NCBI GenBank assembly: GCA_034670405.1
Contig: JAXDDX010000001.1
Location: 6,622,001 to 6,686,000, forward strand
Direction: 5' to 3'
Length of the DNA: 64,000 nucleotides
Source: Hoplostethus atlanticus
Lineage: Eukaryota > Chordata > Actinopteri > Trachichthyiformes > Trachichthyidae
Shown here: positions 29,501-42,600 of the stretch, in pieces
Position numbering within the stretch: position 1 is the first letter of the stretch
How the letters are laid out: each line of letters opens with the position of its first letter
The notes under the pieces: model-generated
Databases searched by the model: none
What the model was told of the DNA's origin: nothing
What the model saw: the letters and a program-made list of their open reading frames with translations, nothing else
Made by a program: the position numbers and the translations under genes

Positions 29501-32500
29501 CCCTCTCCGGATGGCATGAGTATTACCAAGGGAATTCTGGTGATTGGTCATTTTTACTGCAGGACCACTGGAATTGTATCCATCCGGAAAGAACATCTCT
29601 GGCTACCCCCGTAAAAAAAGAGAGCAGAATCACTCTTTAGTTTAGATTAGATGAAACTTGGGGAAATTAGGTTGTTGCAGCACCAAAAGTACACAAATAG
29701 AATATAAAATAAGCCATAAAAGGAAAAGATGCAAAAGATGGAAAAGAGTGCAGGAGCTTTTCTCAAAATGACATGGAGCCACTAGAAGAGTTTTGTCAGT
29801 TTTGCTGTACTGTGGGTGATGTTGTGTGGCATGGGCAGGTCCCTGGATAAACACGGTCTCCCAGGAAAATATTTTACTGTCCGGATGAAATTACTACTAA
29901 TACTAATGTTGTCTGGAGAGGGCTTTATAATTGTATTTTTCCTTTTTGTAAGGTTCATAATGACTAAATAAATTTTTGACATTTAAAAAATGTACAAATG
30001 TAATACTTTTTTGTTCTCAGAAACATCATATTTGTACAGTTCCTTCTTTTCTTCATACAGCAGAACCCAAAGTCACTCTTCAAAGAGATTTCATGAATAA
30101 TGTTTGTGACTTCTGCACTCAATCCCCTTGAAACAGGGTCTCTTATATTGAGCCAACACAGAAAGGTTTGCACAGGGAAGCTTGGGGGGGAATTGGATTG
30201 ATATGCAATTTTCCCTTTTCTTTTAATGTCAAGAAAAGGCTCAAGGAGAAACCGGATGGATTTTTATTTTACAGTCTGAGCGGAACAGTCCTTGCACACC
30301 TCTAAAAGCTTTATGGCTGTAATCTGTTGGAGGGCAGTGTTTAACGGCACTCTCTCTCAGCACAGCTGCTCTAATCTTCAGCTTGTTAATCTAATTGTCG
30401 AGGGAGGCTTTGGCTCGGATCATAAAGACTGAAGGTGTTTCTTCCAGCGTCTCTGTAAAGCTGCCTTTCTAATCTCATCCCCCCTCCCTTTTGATTGCAC
30501 CTTTGATCTCCCCAAGGTAGTAAAGGAATATTAACAACTCCGCCATACCTGTGTGGTTAGCATATCACATAGTCACTATTGAGCTGTTACCTGGACTGTT
30601 GTTGTACCTGCACTAATCTTTTCCTTCACCCCTAGGGCTCAGCAGCCCAGGAGCCTATTGTACGTTCTGCCCGCTCCATGCTGGACAGCTCCTCCTACCT
30701 TCTGGAAACAGCCCGCTCACTCGTCCTCAACCCCAAAGATCCGCCCACTTGGTCCATACTGGCTGGCCACTCCCGAACGGTGTCTGACTCCATCAAGAGC
30801 CTCATCACCTCCATCAGGTCAGTGTTAATCCCACCCACGACCACATCCGTCTCTGAAGGATTATCTAGGATCAAAATGTATGAAGGTTTGCAGGGAAACA
30901 TAGATTCTGAACTGGACGCTCATTCTGTGCAGATTTGAGTTAAGCAAACTAAGCAATGAATTGCCGTAGTAATTTAGGGCTCCTGAGATCCCCCTGCCTT
31001 GTAATACAATAGTGAATACTTTAGAGCGGTAATAAAGATGAGTCCCTGTTTTGCTATCGTGAATCTGCTACACATCTGCTTAAATCAGTCGTTTTACTGA
31101 GGTAGAAACCTTCACACTGTTTGGAACAGAAGTGTCTCCTCTCTTCATTATCACCTTCCAATTACATGCATGCAGCATTCTCACAGCAGCTAAGCCCTGC
31201 AAAAGTCTGCATTTGATTTCCCTCTGTAGAACAGTCACCTCCAACTCTAATATGGATTTTGATTACATGTACACTCCCCAGTGTTATATTGTATTTTGCA
31301 TAAAGGAATTATTTGTTATCTCTGTTGATAGGGACAAGGCACCAGGACAGAGGGAGTGTGATTACTCCATTGACAACATCAATAAATGTATCCGGGACAT
31401 TGAGCATGCTTCACTAGCTGCCATCAGGCAGACCCTGCCCTGTAGAGATGACATCTCTATGGAAGTGAGTTCAACTAACCCACCGGCTCCGTCATGTCCC
31501 AGAGAAATAATTCTGTCTCAATGGAGTCTGTAGTTTTTCTGTTGTGACTCGGTCTGTAATGCCTTGCGCTCTGTCTCACCAGGCTCTCCAGGAGCAGCTG
31601 ACATCCTCTGTGCAGGAGATTGGCTACCTGATTGATCCCATCTCTACAGCAGCCAGAGGCGAAGCTGCCCAACTGGGGCACAAGGTGCTGATCTGACCAC
31701 ATATCCCTTCATCCCCTCTGTCTTTCACAGGCTTTACAAAGAAAACCCCTGTTCTGTCGCTTATATCTTGTGATCCAGCCCTTCCTCTGTCTCTCATACT
31801 ATGTTCTTAAACCGATTCTCCCAGGTGACCCAGCTAGCCAGCTACTTTGAGCCCCTCATCGTGGCATCAGTAGGTCTGGCCTCTAAGCTCCTGGACCACC
31901 AGCAGCAGATGACTATCCTGGACCAGACCAAGACTCTGTCTGAGTCCGCCCTGCAGATGCTCTACGCTGCCAAGGAAGGAGGAGGAAACCCTAAGGTTCA
32001 ATCAAACTGCTAACAGCATGCTTGATGACCATGACCATGTTGCATAGTACACTTACAGTAACACTTCATATATTACATTTTGAACTTGGAGTGTGAATAT
32101 TGATATATTGGAAGTATAGTATTGGAAGGCCTGGGTTCAAGCCCTCGTGATAGCAAGCATCCACCTGCTGACGTGTCCTTGAGCAAGACACTGAATCTTA
32201 AGACCTGTTCTGGAGCTGACCCTGCAATCAGCTCCCTGTGGAAAGGAGCAAGCACAAAGATCAGTTTATTTTTCTGGGGACTAATAGAGTATCACTAAAA
32301 AATTGATATATGTGGTTGTGGCTGTTGACTGTATCCGTAGGCTGCCCACACCCACGAAGCCATCTCTGAAGCTGCCCAGCTGATGAAGGAGGCTGTAGAT
32401 GACATCATGGTGACTTTGAACGAGGCAGCCAGTGAGGGGGGCATGGTTGGGGGCATGGTGGAGTCCATCGCTGAGGCCATGGGCAGGGTGAGTGTGTGTG

Positions 32501-35500
32501 TGTGTTGCTGGTGAGTGGTGTGTGTGATGAGAATACTATTCTGGTGGTTTAAAGGGATTTCACTTTGACAGTTCCCTATCTTAATGGTCTAAAGGCAAAG
32601 TGAGCAAAATTCCTCAGTGGGTGTACTGGAGAGGATACTCTTCTCAGTGACTCTCACTGGTCAAATAGATGACAAGTGTTAGCCCACTGGTGATGGTAGC
32701 TGTCACTCATCCTGCTGGGGGATATGTCACAGTGACAGTGACAGTACTTTTTTAATTGAAGATTATTTTCACATAGTCAAATATCCACATATCTTCTAGA
32801 TCTGACCCTTACTTTTATTTTTCCTTTTTATGTTATTTCATTTTACTTTCACCTTCTACATAGCATACTAGCCATTGTGAGCATAAAATTAGTATATACT
32901 GTATATGAAGCATACAAAAATGTGACAGAGGCTTTACATGACATGAAGTCAGTTTAATTGATGCAAACTCTGTAGATCTCTGTGTAGATGAACGCTATTG
33001 GGTTGACCTCCACAGGTGGATGAAGGAACTCCTCCTGAACCTGAGGGCTCCTTTGTGGACTACCAGACCACCATGGTGAAATTCTCCAAGGCCATCGCCA
33101 TCACCGCACAGGAGATGGTGAGCATACGGCTACACTTAAATATCCAGGTGCACTCCAATGTGCTTTTCATAGCAATTCCGATCTATATGTCATTAATATG
33201 TCATTATGGCTGGTACAAGGTTCATCTGCCTGTAATAATGATGTATGTTCTCTCTGTCCCCAGATGACTAAGTCAGTGACCTGTCCGGAAGAGCTTGGGG
33301 GCCTTGCCTCCCAGGTGACAGTGGACTATGGACAGCTAGCACACCAAGGACGCCTGGCAGCTGCTACTGCAGAACCAGAGGAGGTGAGAAGGAGGAAGTG
33401 GGAAAAAATGATGTACTCTTATGAAAGATTTATCATATCACACTGTATATCACACATGCTATTGTGTCCCTGAAACGTCAGTCTGAAATACCAGCTGAGG
33501 TCTCCATTTTACCTAATAAATCCAGATGTATTTACTCACACACAAATCAGAGCGGATGTTGTCTGTTCTTTGACATGACGGCCCCTCCTCAAGGCTGCTC
33601 CCGACAGTGTGAGATCAAACAGAAATATATTGTCGCCCCTCCAGCATCAATCGCTCTCGCCACCCCCATAGTCTTTTCTTAAAGGTGCTCTGCGTCGTCC
33701 AGAGGACAGCAATGTGTGAAAACATTGGCCTAATAAGCACACAGCTCTTATCAATATCTTGTATATAACAGGCTGCTGGAAACCCTGCTGGTTACCATAG
33801 CGACATTGTACCTCTACAAGCCTGAAAGCCTATAGTGATGCTTATAATGAAGTACCACCCACCCATGAATCTCAGTCAGGAAATTAAAGGTGTAGTGCCA
33901 CCATTCCCTCTCTGAGGGTGCTGGAAATCAGTTTTCATTCATCTACTGGATAAGAGGCATGCCAGTCCAGGACATGATTGCCATTGTCTAGCACAATGAC
34001 GGATAGACGAGAAGATGGACGCAGTAGTAGCCGCTGCCTGGCTATGCTTTCAGGTGGGCTTCCAGATAAAGACACGGGTGCAAGAGCTGGGGCATGGCTG
34101 TATCTACTTGGTCCAGAAGGCTGGAGCCCTGCAGCTCAGCCCCACCGACAGCTTCTCCAAGAGGGAGCTCATCGAGTGTGCCCGCGCAGTCACAGAGAAG
34201 GTAAGCCACACGGAGTTACTTGGACAAAAACTGGTACAGCATTCGATACCACTTGCAGAAGGAAGCTTTTTTTATTTATTATGTCTGTACTCTACAACAA
34301 CAGTCTGTTTTTGCTGTCAGATAGAATTTGTCGTCTCTGCTGTTTGAGGTTAAGTAGTAGCATCAAGTCAACATCATAATTTGTATGAAAATGTATTTCA
34401 TTCATATTCATCAATATATTTAATTTCATTCAGGTTATAAGAGCTTGCTCTCCTGATCACCCTAGTTAGACTAATAATATGTCCCTGCTGTCACCCAGTA
34501 GCTAACCCTGCTGCTCACACATTAGAATATCTCCCCTCACCCAGCCCATGATTGGATTCAGGGCTCATATCAGACTTGAATAATTTTTGGTCTCATGCGT
34601 ATGGATATCTGAAGCTCGTGCCTCATTGAAATATGCCTCTCAAGGCTTTCCATTTGTTTGTGAGGGATGGGCAGACAGCAGTCTTAGAGGGAGCTGTGTG
34701 ATTTGCCGAGTCAGACTCATTGGCTTAATGTGACTGTGCAGCAGATTCTGGTCTAATGCATGGTTCACCCTGCTCTGTTCTCCTGCTGCCAGCTTCCCCC
34801 GTTAATCCAACTTGACCAGATTGCTCATGGTCTGTCACTGCAAAGATTTGCTATACCTGGCTCAGCTGACGTATGAATGAAAAGCTTTACCTCACCAACA
34901 TGCTATTAAGAGGAGAAACTGCTTGATCATGAAACACGTTTGGAAGGGCGGCGTATTCAGTGCTATGCTTTACATATGTTCCAGGTGTCCTTGGTGCTGT
35001 CAGCGCTGCAGGCAGGAAACAAAGGCACCCAGGCCTGCATCACAGCAGCCAGTGCTGTTTCTGGCATCATCGCTGACCTGGACACCACCATCATGTTCGC
35101 CTCAGCTGGAACACTGAGCCCTGAGAACGAGGAGTCCTTTGCTGACCACAGGTGCGATGACCTTGCCATGAACATGAGACCAAGATACCGCTGCTGCTGT
35201 TAAATGATAATGGCTTATCTCCATAAATATAAACGATGTTGAAAATACCCAAAAGATATGTAATAGGGTTCAACGGTGCTAGGGCCATAAAACTTGCTCA
35301 GCACACAAAGGAATACATCAACTTTCAGTTCAACTAAAAAAAATGAAAAAACACTAAAATTGGCGTTTTAAGGTTTTCTTGAAAATTGAAAATTGGTCTT
35401 ATTAAAGAAGGCTTCTGGTTAGAAAAAGGACAGCTTCCTTTCATATTGCTAGTACCTGACTCTAGAGCAGATTGTGACCCAATGTGTCCCATCCCTCAGG

Positions 35501-38500
35501 GAGAGCATCTTGAAGACGGCCAAGGCGCTGGTAGAGGACACCAAGCTGCTGGTTGCTGGAGCCGCGTCCAGCCAGGAGAGGCTGGCCCAGGCTGCCCAGT
35601 CCTCAGCCAAGACCATCACCCAACTCACTGAGGTGGTCAAACTGGGAGCGACCAGTATGGGCTCTGAGGACCCTGAGACACAGGTGACACACTAACAACA
35701 ATCAAAAACACATTTCTATTATTATTATCTTATTGTCTAGTATTACAATGGATGTCTTCTATCTTTCTGTACACCCCGGGTTACATTTGCTTTGTAATTG
35801 CAGTCTCATATGATACACACTCTCTGTCTCCTCTTTCCCCTGCATGTAAGCCTCTATCTCTGCGCTACACTAAGTCTGAGGTATCATGACTCTAGGTAGG
35901 AGTGATAAGTGCTGCAGTGTTAAATCCTCTCCCCAGGGTGCTACTGATAAACCTATACTCTGGCTATTGTATTGTATTGATTCCAGCTCTATCTCCTCAG
36001 GTGGTTCTGATAAACGCGGTGCGGGATGTGGCCAAGGCTCTGGCCGAGCTCATCGGTGCCACCAAGTGTGCCGCGGGCAAGCCGGCCGACGACCCGTCCA
36101 TGTATCAGCTGAAGAGTGCTGCCAAGGTAAAGGGATAGACTGCTCAAACAAAGGACTGTGATATTGACTCCAGCACCAAGAGTTGCTGCTTTCTCATTGA
36201 AATATACAATGTGAGGATATGTGGATTAGGGCTGTAACAATACAATCAACACATGGCGTCCCGCTTTGGTTCGATACACAATACACAGTTCGATATTCTC
36301 ACAATATTTTGAGCACAATCGGAATAAAAAAAACAAAAATCTGAAATCTGAGAGAAACTACATCTTTAAGACCTCTGAAGCCATATTTAAGACTCCAACT
36401 CAACATTTAACCATATACTGGTGACTGTTGTTTTTCATTGTGATGTGTTGTTCACAGTGCAGCGTGTTGCTGGTGTTACCTTTTGAAGGCAGGGCTCTTT
36501 TACAGTACTTGCAAACAGTCTTCGTCTTGTCAGTCGTCTTGTTGCTGTTTTCTTCTTTAATTGGAAGCACAAAATGCTGCCACACAGCAGGCTTACAACT
36601 TGACAGAGCATCCTCAGTTTCAGTTTCCCATGAGTCCATCTTGCCGCCTACTACAGCTTAACAATAGTGACTTCAGTTGCTCTCACCGGATGTGATGACC
36701 CAAACTAAAATTTGCTAGCCGCTAGCCTTGCGCTCTCTAGTGTTCAAACAATGCAAAAGGGAAAAGAATGTTATTTCACGTCAATTTCATCCCTATAGTG
36801 GATATACAGCCGAGAAATGTTGTCTTTCTATTACAGCTACAACATGTTGTGTTTTTGACTTACCTAGTTGCACCAAGCAAGGATAGGACAGTCCTTATCA
36901 GGGTGTGTTTTGCAGCCCCTCTGTTTGGGTGCGTGTGCGTGTATGCTTGACTCAGAACTGTCTGTGCGTGTAGAAAGAGTTATTTCTGCAATGTGACGGT
37001 GGTGACCATCGGACTGGAAGGATTTATTATCTCCCTGACTCCGGACACGAAGTAAAGTTCAGTCAAACCTGCCTTTTGTGTAATTGTACTCGCTCTCCCA
37101 TTCTCATGACCACTGTCACAGATGCCAGCTGCACGGGGACAAAAACTGAAGATTAGACTAATCTTTTGACTCTCATGCTGTCCTAACCTTGGCAGAACTG
37201 TGGTCAGTACAGTGGACAAATCGAGATCAAAGCATTTTGTACGACGAGCATCAGATAACTCATAATCAGAGGTTTGCCTCTAAACCTCTTTAATTACTTT
37301 TCTTTTTTCTTTCATCTGTCCATCCAACCACAGCATGTAACCCTATCTGTTGCATAGGACTTTTTCATCTAAATGGAATTTTGGCCACCCGTGGACCATC
37401 ATGCTGACAGATTGTTTCTATTCCTCCAACATATGGTGACCTCCAAATGGGACCCTCTCAAACTCCTGGCGCTCATGTTGCTCAAATTCTTAACTTTCCA
37501 TGATATAATGTACCCTTTGTAAAAAAAAAAAAAGCTGTATGTGTTACCATGAATATCAGTTGAAATGTTTCTCTTTCCATCCTGGGATTGAGTGAATGTG
37601 CTAGCCAGCCTCTTTTAATGTTTAAATACATCCTTCATTCCTCTTTACCACCTTCAACAAATGGAATCATTATTCATTGTGATAGAATTAGGAAAGGAGC
37701 ATGAAAACATGCTAGCTGAAGAGAAAGAGCTCCACCTTCTGGCTTGAGTGTGAGCTTCATTATTTCCTTCATTTGACAGGTCATGGTCACCAATGTGACG
37801 TCTCTCCTAAAAACAGTGAAGGCAGTGGAGGATGAAGCCACTCGCGGGACGAGGGCACTGGAGGCCACCATTGAGTGCATCAAGCAGGAGCTGACAGTAA
37901 GAGTGCCTGCCAAGCCAAACCCCCTTCTCTCTGCCCTATTAGGAGGTTACTGATGAGACACAGCCTCTCTGCCAAACTGGCACAAAGCAGCTCAGGTGTA
38001 TTTATGTCTCTAATGCTAAACAAAACAGGAGAGATTTTTGTTCCCCTTTCCTCTTATATCTATTCAACTCATTCCCTCCGCCTTACCCCTCAGCCCCTGC
38101 AGGTTTCTTACAGTTCTTATCTGGGATTGGGTAGCAGGCGCAGTGGGGTGAGAAAGGCAGACGATTTCAGGAGCTTGTTTTGTTGTGATTTATTGCAAAT
38201 CCTTATCAGAGGACCCCCAGCCCCAGAGCATGCTTTACCCAGGGCTGCAGCCAAAGCCAAATAAAACACAGTCCACTTAACTCCCAATTATACTGCCATC
38301 AATATCAGCTGAGCTGTCCTCCTCACTTGTTTACCCTTAAAATACTGAGCACAGTTCATCCTAACCTCCTCACTTCTTCTCTAAGAATGCTCCATCTACA
38401 GTATGTCAAACCTATATCCAAGTACCTGTATCAGTGGGGTGAGTAACTCGTCTTGTGGCCAGGTGTTCCAGTCCAAGGATGTCCCTGACAAGTCCACCAC

Positions 38501-39656
38501 ACCCGAGGAGTTCATCCGCATGACAAAGGGCATCACTATAGCAACGGCCAAGGCGGTGGCTGCCGGCAACTCTGCTCAGCAGGAGGACGTGATCGCCACT
38601 GCCAACCTGAGTCGTAAAGCTGTCTCTGATATGCTGACCACCTGCAAGGTGCTAATCCACATTACCCTGCCAGTACAAGCCTTGCACAGACAGCGCCAGG
38701 ATGCCAGGGAACATGTGAAGACAGCCTGCTGAGTGCAGATATGACAGCAAAGTCTAGTTTACTTTAGATGGCTGCTCCTGCTGTTACTCCTCGTGGTAGT
38801 GACTCACTCACTTTTCAAAGTCATGCAGTGGGACATCAGTCAGGATGTCCTTCAGCTACAGTAGAGCACTCAAGCGTTTTATATTTTCTTGTTTTCATGT
38901 TGAAAATCAAGGCATTCGTTGAATCAGAATCAGCTTCATTGGAAGAATTTGGCTTTGTGTACTTGTTGAGTTGAGACAGTAGCAACCTGATATGTTGCAT
39001 GATGTGAAGGATGTCCTCACGTAGCACATTTTCACTGGCATTTAAACCTGTCTTGACTCTTGGCATCTCTGTGGGAGAGTATTTATCTATTTAGTAGTTA
39101 TCTCTTCTCTATAGTTACCACATGATGTTGTTTTTCTCTCCCCTCCAGCAAGCAGCATGCTACCCTGAGGTGAGCGAGGAATTGAGGAGCAAGGCTCTGC
39201 AATATGGCTCTGAGTGTACCGCCGGATATGTCAACCTTCTGGAGCAAGTGCTGCAGGTTAGAATGAGGTGGTCAACATGTCTCATTCACAAGTCTTGACT
39301 CTTGACTCTCACTATACGTCTGCTGCTAATACCCCAAATCCTGTTACTGATAATGCTGAAGATGTTGATTTTAGAGGTGGGTTGTACTTTCAACCACACC
39401 TTCACCAGGCTGCATAGTAACAACTCACAGCTGAATTACAGGTGCCAGCTATTGGTTTCTAGGCTGTTGCTCTAGGCCACGGTCATAAGATGCAGAACAC
39501 ATACAGATAGCAAGATACTGTTCAGTCTCAGCTATTACTGGCAGTAATTATTAGTGTTTGCATTATTGGCAAATAGACAAATTGGGATGTGGATTAAGCA
39601 CTTTGTAACTAACAGGTGTATCAGAATTGGCTGTGTGCATCTTTGCATTTTCAGTT

Positions 39657-39687
<31 letters not shown>

Positions 39688-42600
39688 CTTTTATGTTTTC
39701 AGGTGCTCCAGAAGCCCACACCAGAGCAGAAGCAGCAGCTGGCCGTACACTCTAAGCATGTGGCGGCATGTGTGACAGAGCTCATCCAGACAGCTGAGGC
39801 CATGAAGGGTGAGGCCACACACAATGCTGCTGCACGCTGTGACGCCCTCGTACAAACATACTCACACTCAAATCATATCATATTGAGGTCAAAAGGTTTT
39901 GGGACCCCGACATTGAAGACACATGAAAGTTATGTATCTTTCCCATCGTCGGTGTTCATGGTGTGAAACAGCGAATGAAACAATTCACTTTTCCTTTCCT
40001 GCATTCAGGCTAGTAAGGCTGTTTTTTGGCTTTAACAGAAGCGTCTGTGCTCTCCAAAAAATTGTTGGCAGTAGACTGACTATCAGACATTAATATACAT
40101 GACCCTAAAATTGTGAAAGCCTGAACCAGCAGAATCTAGTTTATAATGTGGTCAGAGCATTCCCATTAGTAACTCATTTTGATGAAATAGAAAAAACATG
40201 ACAGGATTGTGGAGATGTTGGAGATTATACAAAGGAGCCCTAATCCTCTTCTGCATGGATGGTATTCACAGTATTATGGAGTCAGGCCACCGAACCTGTC
40301 TGTGTCTCTAATAAAGACAGGTTGTGAAAATCACTTTAGTATATTGAAATTGCAGAGAGAGTAATTGCAGTGGAAATTGCTCCAAATTGAGCGCTGTACG
40401 GTGGTTATGACACCAACTTACCAGAGTGTTGCCTCTCGAAGCCGTGCTGGCATATTTCTGACAGGAGTAATAGATTGTGTTTGGATGAGAATTAGATTCC
40501 AGCGAATAGCCTGAGACCCAGCGGGGCTATCCACTTCACCTCCCTAATGTCCCTTGTGCTCTCTCTCTCTCTTTCTCTTTCTTTGCTGCCTCAGATGGAG
40601 GTAAGTGGGATGTGGTGTGTTTTTGTTCCTCCAGATCACCTTTCATAGACTCAGAAGGGGGTAGAGTAGTAGAGGAGTTGGGGGTGGGGGTGCAGAACAG
40701 ATTTCCCCAGGGCTCGACATAATCTACGAAAACATCCCTCCATCTGCTTCCCCAAGCTGTTCCCAAACAGCTCCGTTTTATGGCCACTTTAAAACCTATA
40801 AAAAGACAATGATCCATCAAACGTGCATTTCTTCTAACTCTTAGTTAATGTTATTTAACTTTGAGGCATTACGCTCACGCTGCGAACACGTCTTTGGATC
40901 GGATCGAATGAATGATTTCTGCTGCAGTTCAAAGAGGTTGAGAGCATTTTTATCCATGCCTGGATTGTATGAATGAACGTGCAGACACATCATTTTGACT
41001 TGTTTTGCATCAGAGATATGCTATATTTAATATACTTCAGAGATATGAAGTAAATTAAATGTCAGCGCCAGAGGTAATGGCGCGTCTGAGCATAGAAAGT
41101 ATGTGATAACCACTGTCTGGGTGTGTAATGATCATTTTCAGGTTCAGAATGGGTGGACCCCGAGGACCCCACTGTCATTGCTGAGACTGAGCTCCTAGGG
41201 GCTGCAGCGTCCATCGAAGCTGCAGCCAAGAAACTAGAGCAGCTGAAACCCAGGGCCAAGCCCAAGGTACTGCCCCCCCCCCCACTCAACCCCTCTCCTC
41301 CCACACAACCATGCACAGCTTTTTGCCATTAATCAGCAGGGAGAATATGTGGGCCAAAGGTAGGAAAAGGTGACACTGACTTTGAAGTGTAGTCATCCTT
41401 TTCAGTGACTAAGCTGCTATCTCGATGTCATTAAAATAAAAAGGGTTTTTACAGTTTGTTGACTCAGACAAATGATTTGTTCAGCTAACGTATGATTGTT
41501 GGAAAGTTTCATCAAGGGCACCTTTGGAGATTATTTTGAGTTGTGTTACCAGGAGACGCAATTACATGGCCTGGTCCTGAAGCTTATGTTGGAATGAGTT
41601 CAAGTGTATGATGAACTGTTTGCGTCTCTTTCTGAAGGAGAGGCCGTCTGTCTTATTGAACCTATTTCCTTTTGTTTTATTACAGCATTCCTCCTTTCTA
41701 AACTAAACTGAGGGAGGCTTTTTCAGCCTGTGTTATTCATCTACCCCATGCTGTGGTATTGCATAAAAAACTAAACAATGTTAGCATAAAATAGCCAATG
41801 AAAATATTATACATGACAGGAGACGATAGTGATTGTGCTTTACGAGAGTGAAGTTACTTTTTTTGCTGTACTGTATGCAATGTGGGGTTGCGTTTGTGGT
41901 GTGCTACTGCATGGTTGTTTGTTCGTTTATCTGTCACTGGAGACTGGATAGCTAAACCCCAATGCTCTTCCCTCTGTGCCTGTAGTGCTTTATCCCCTTT
42001 TCTCTCCCTCTTCTAGTAAATGCATAGTGCTTGTCAGTTCACCCAGTCCCTCTGTCTGTGTGATATAATGGAAAGCATATCTAGGTGACCCCAGATTTTA
42101 TTAAAGACTCGTCTGGTAATATAATTCCATACCTATGTACTACACTCATGTGGAGCCTAGTGTGCAGTGGATTAATGGGCTAAAGGCTTTTCCTATTTTT
42201 GATGTCAGTGTCTCCCTCTAGTGATAAAACACGATGTTGCATCCAGTCCTACCAAGAGGCATTTATCTGCACAGATGTTTTTCTCATGTTAGGACAGTTC
42301 ATTTTGTATTTGCACAAATCATTACTATCCCTTATACACAGAAATGAAAGAGAATATTTTACCATAATGTGTGATGTGACTATAAAAAAAAGGGGATATG
42401 GGAACATCATTTCTGGCTAAGAGCAGTTATCACTTCTATAAAATGAAGGTCGTTTGAGTGCTGAAGCTCAGTGAAGTATTCCAATCCACAAAGTCAGTCT
42501 CACATGTGTTAATGGAGCAGGTCTCAGGTTGTATGCACGATTGACACCACAGATTAAAGTCTTGGCTTCAGGCTGTGGGGGTGTAGGCCTTCTAGCATTG

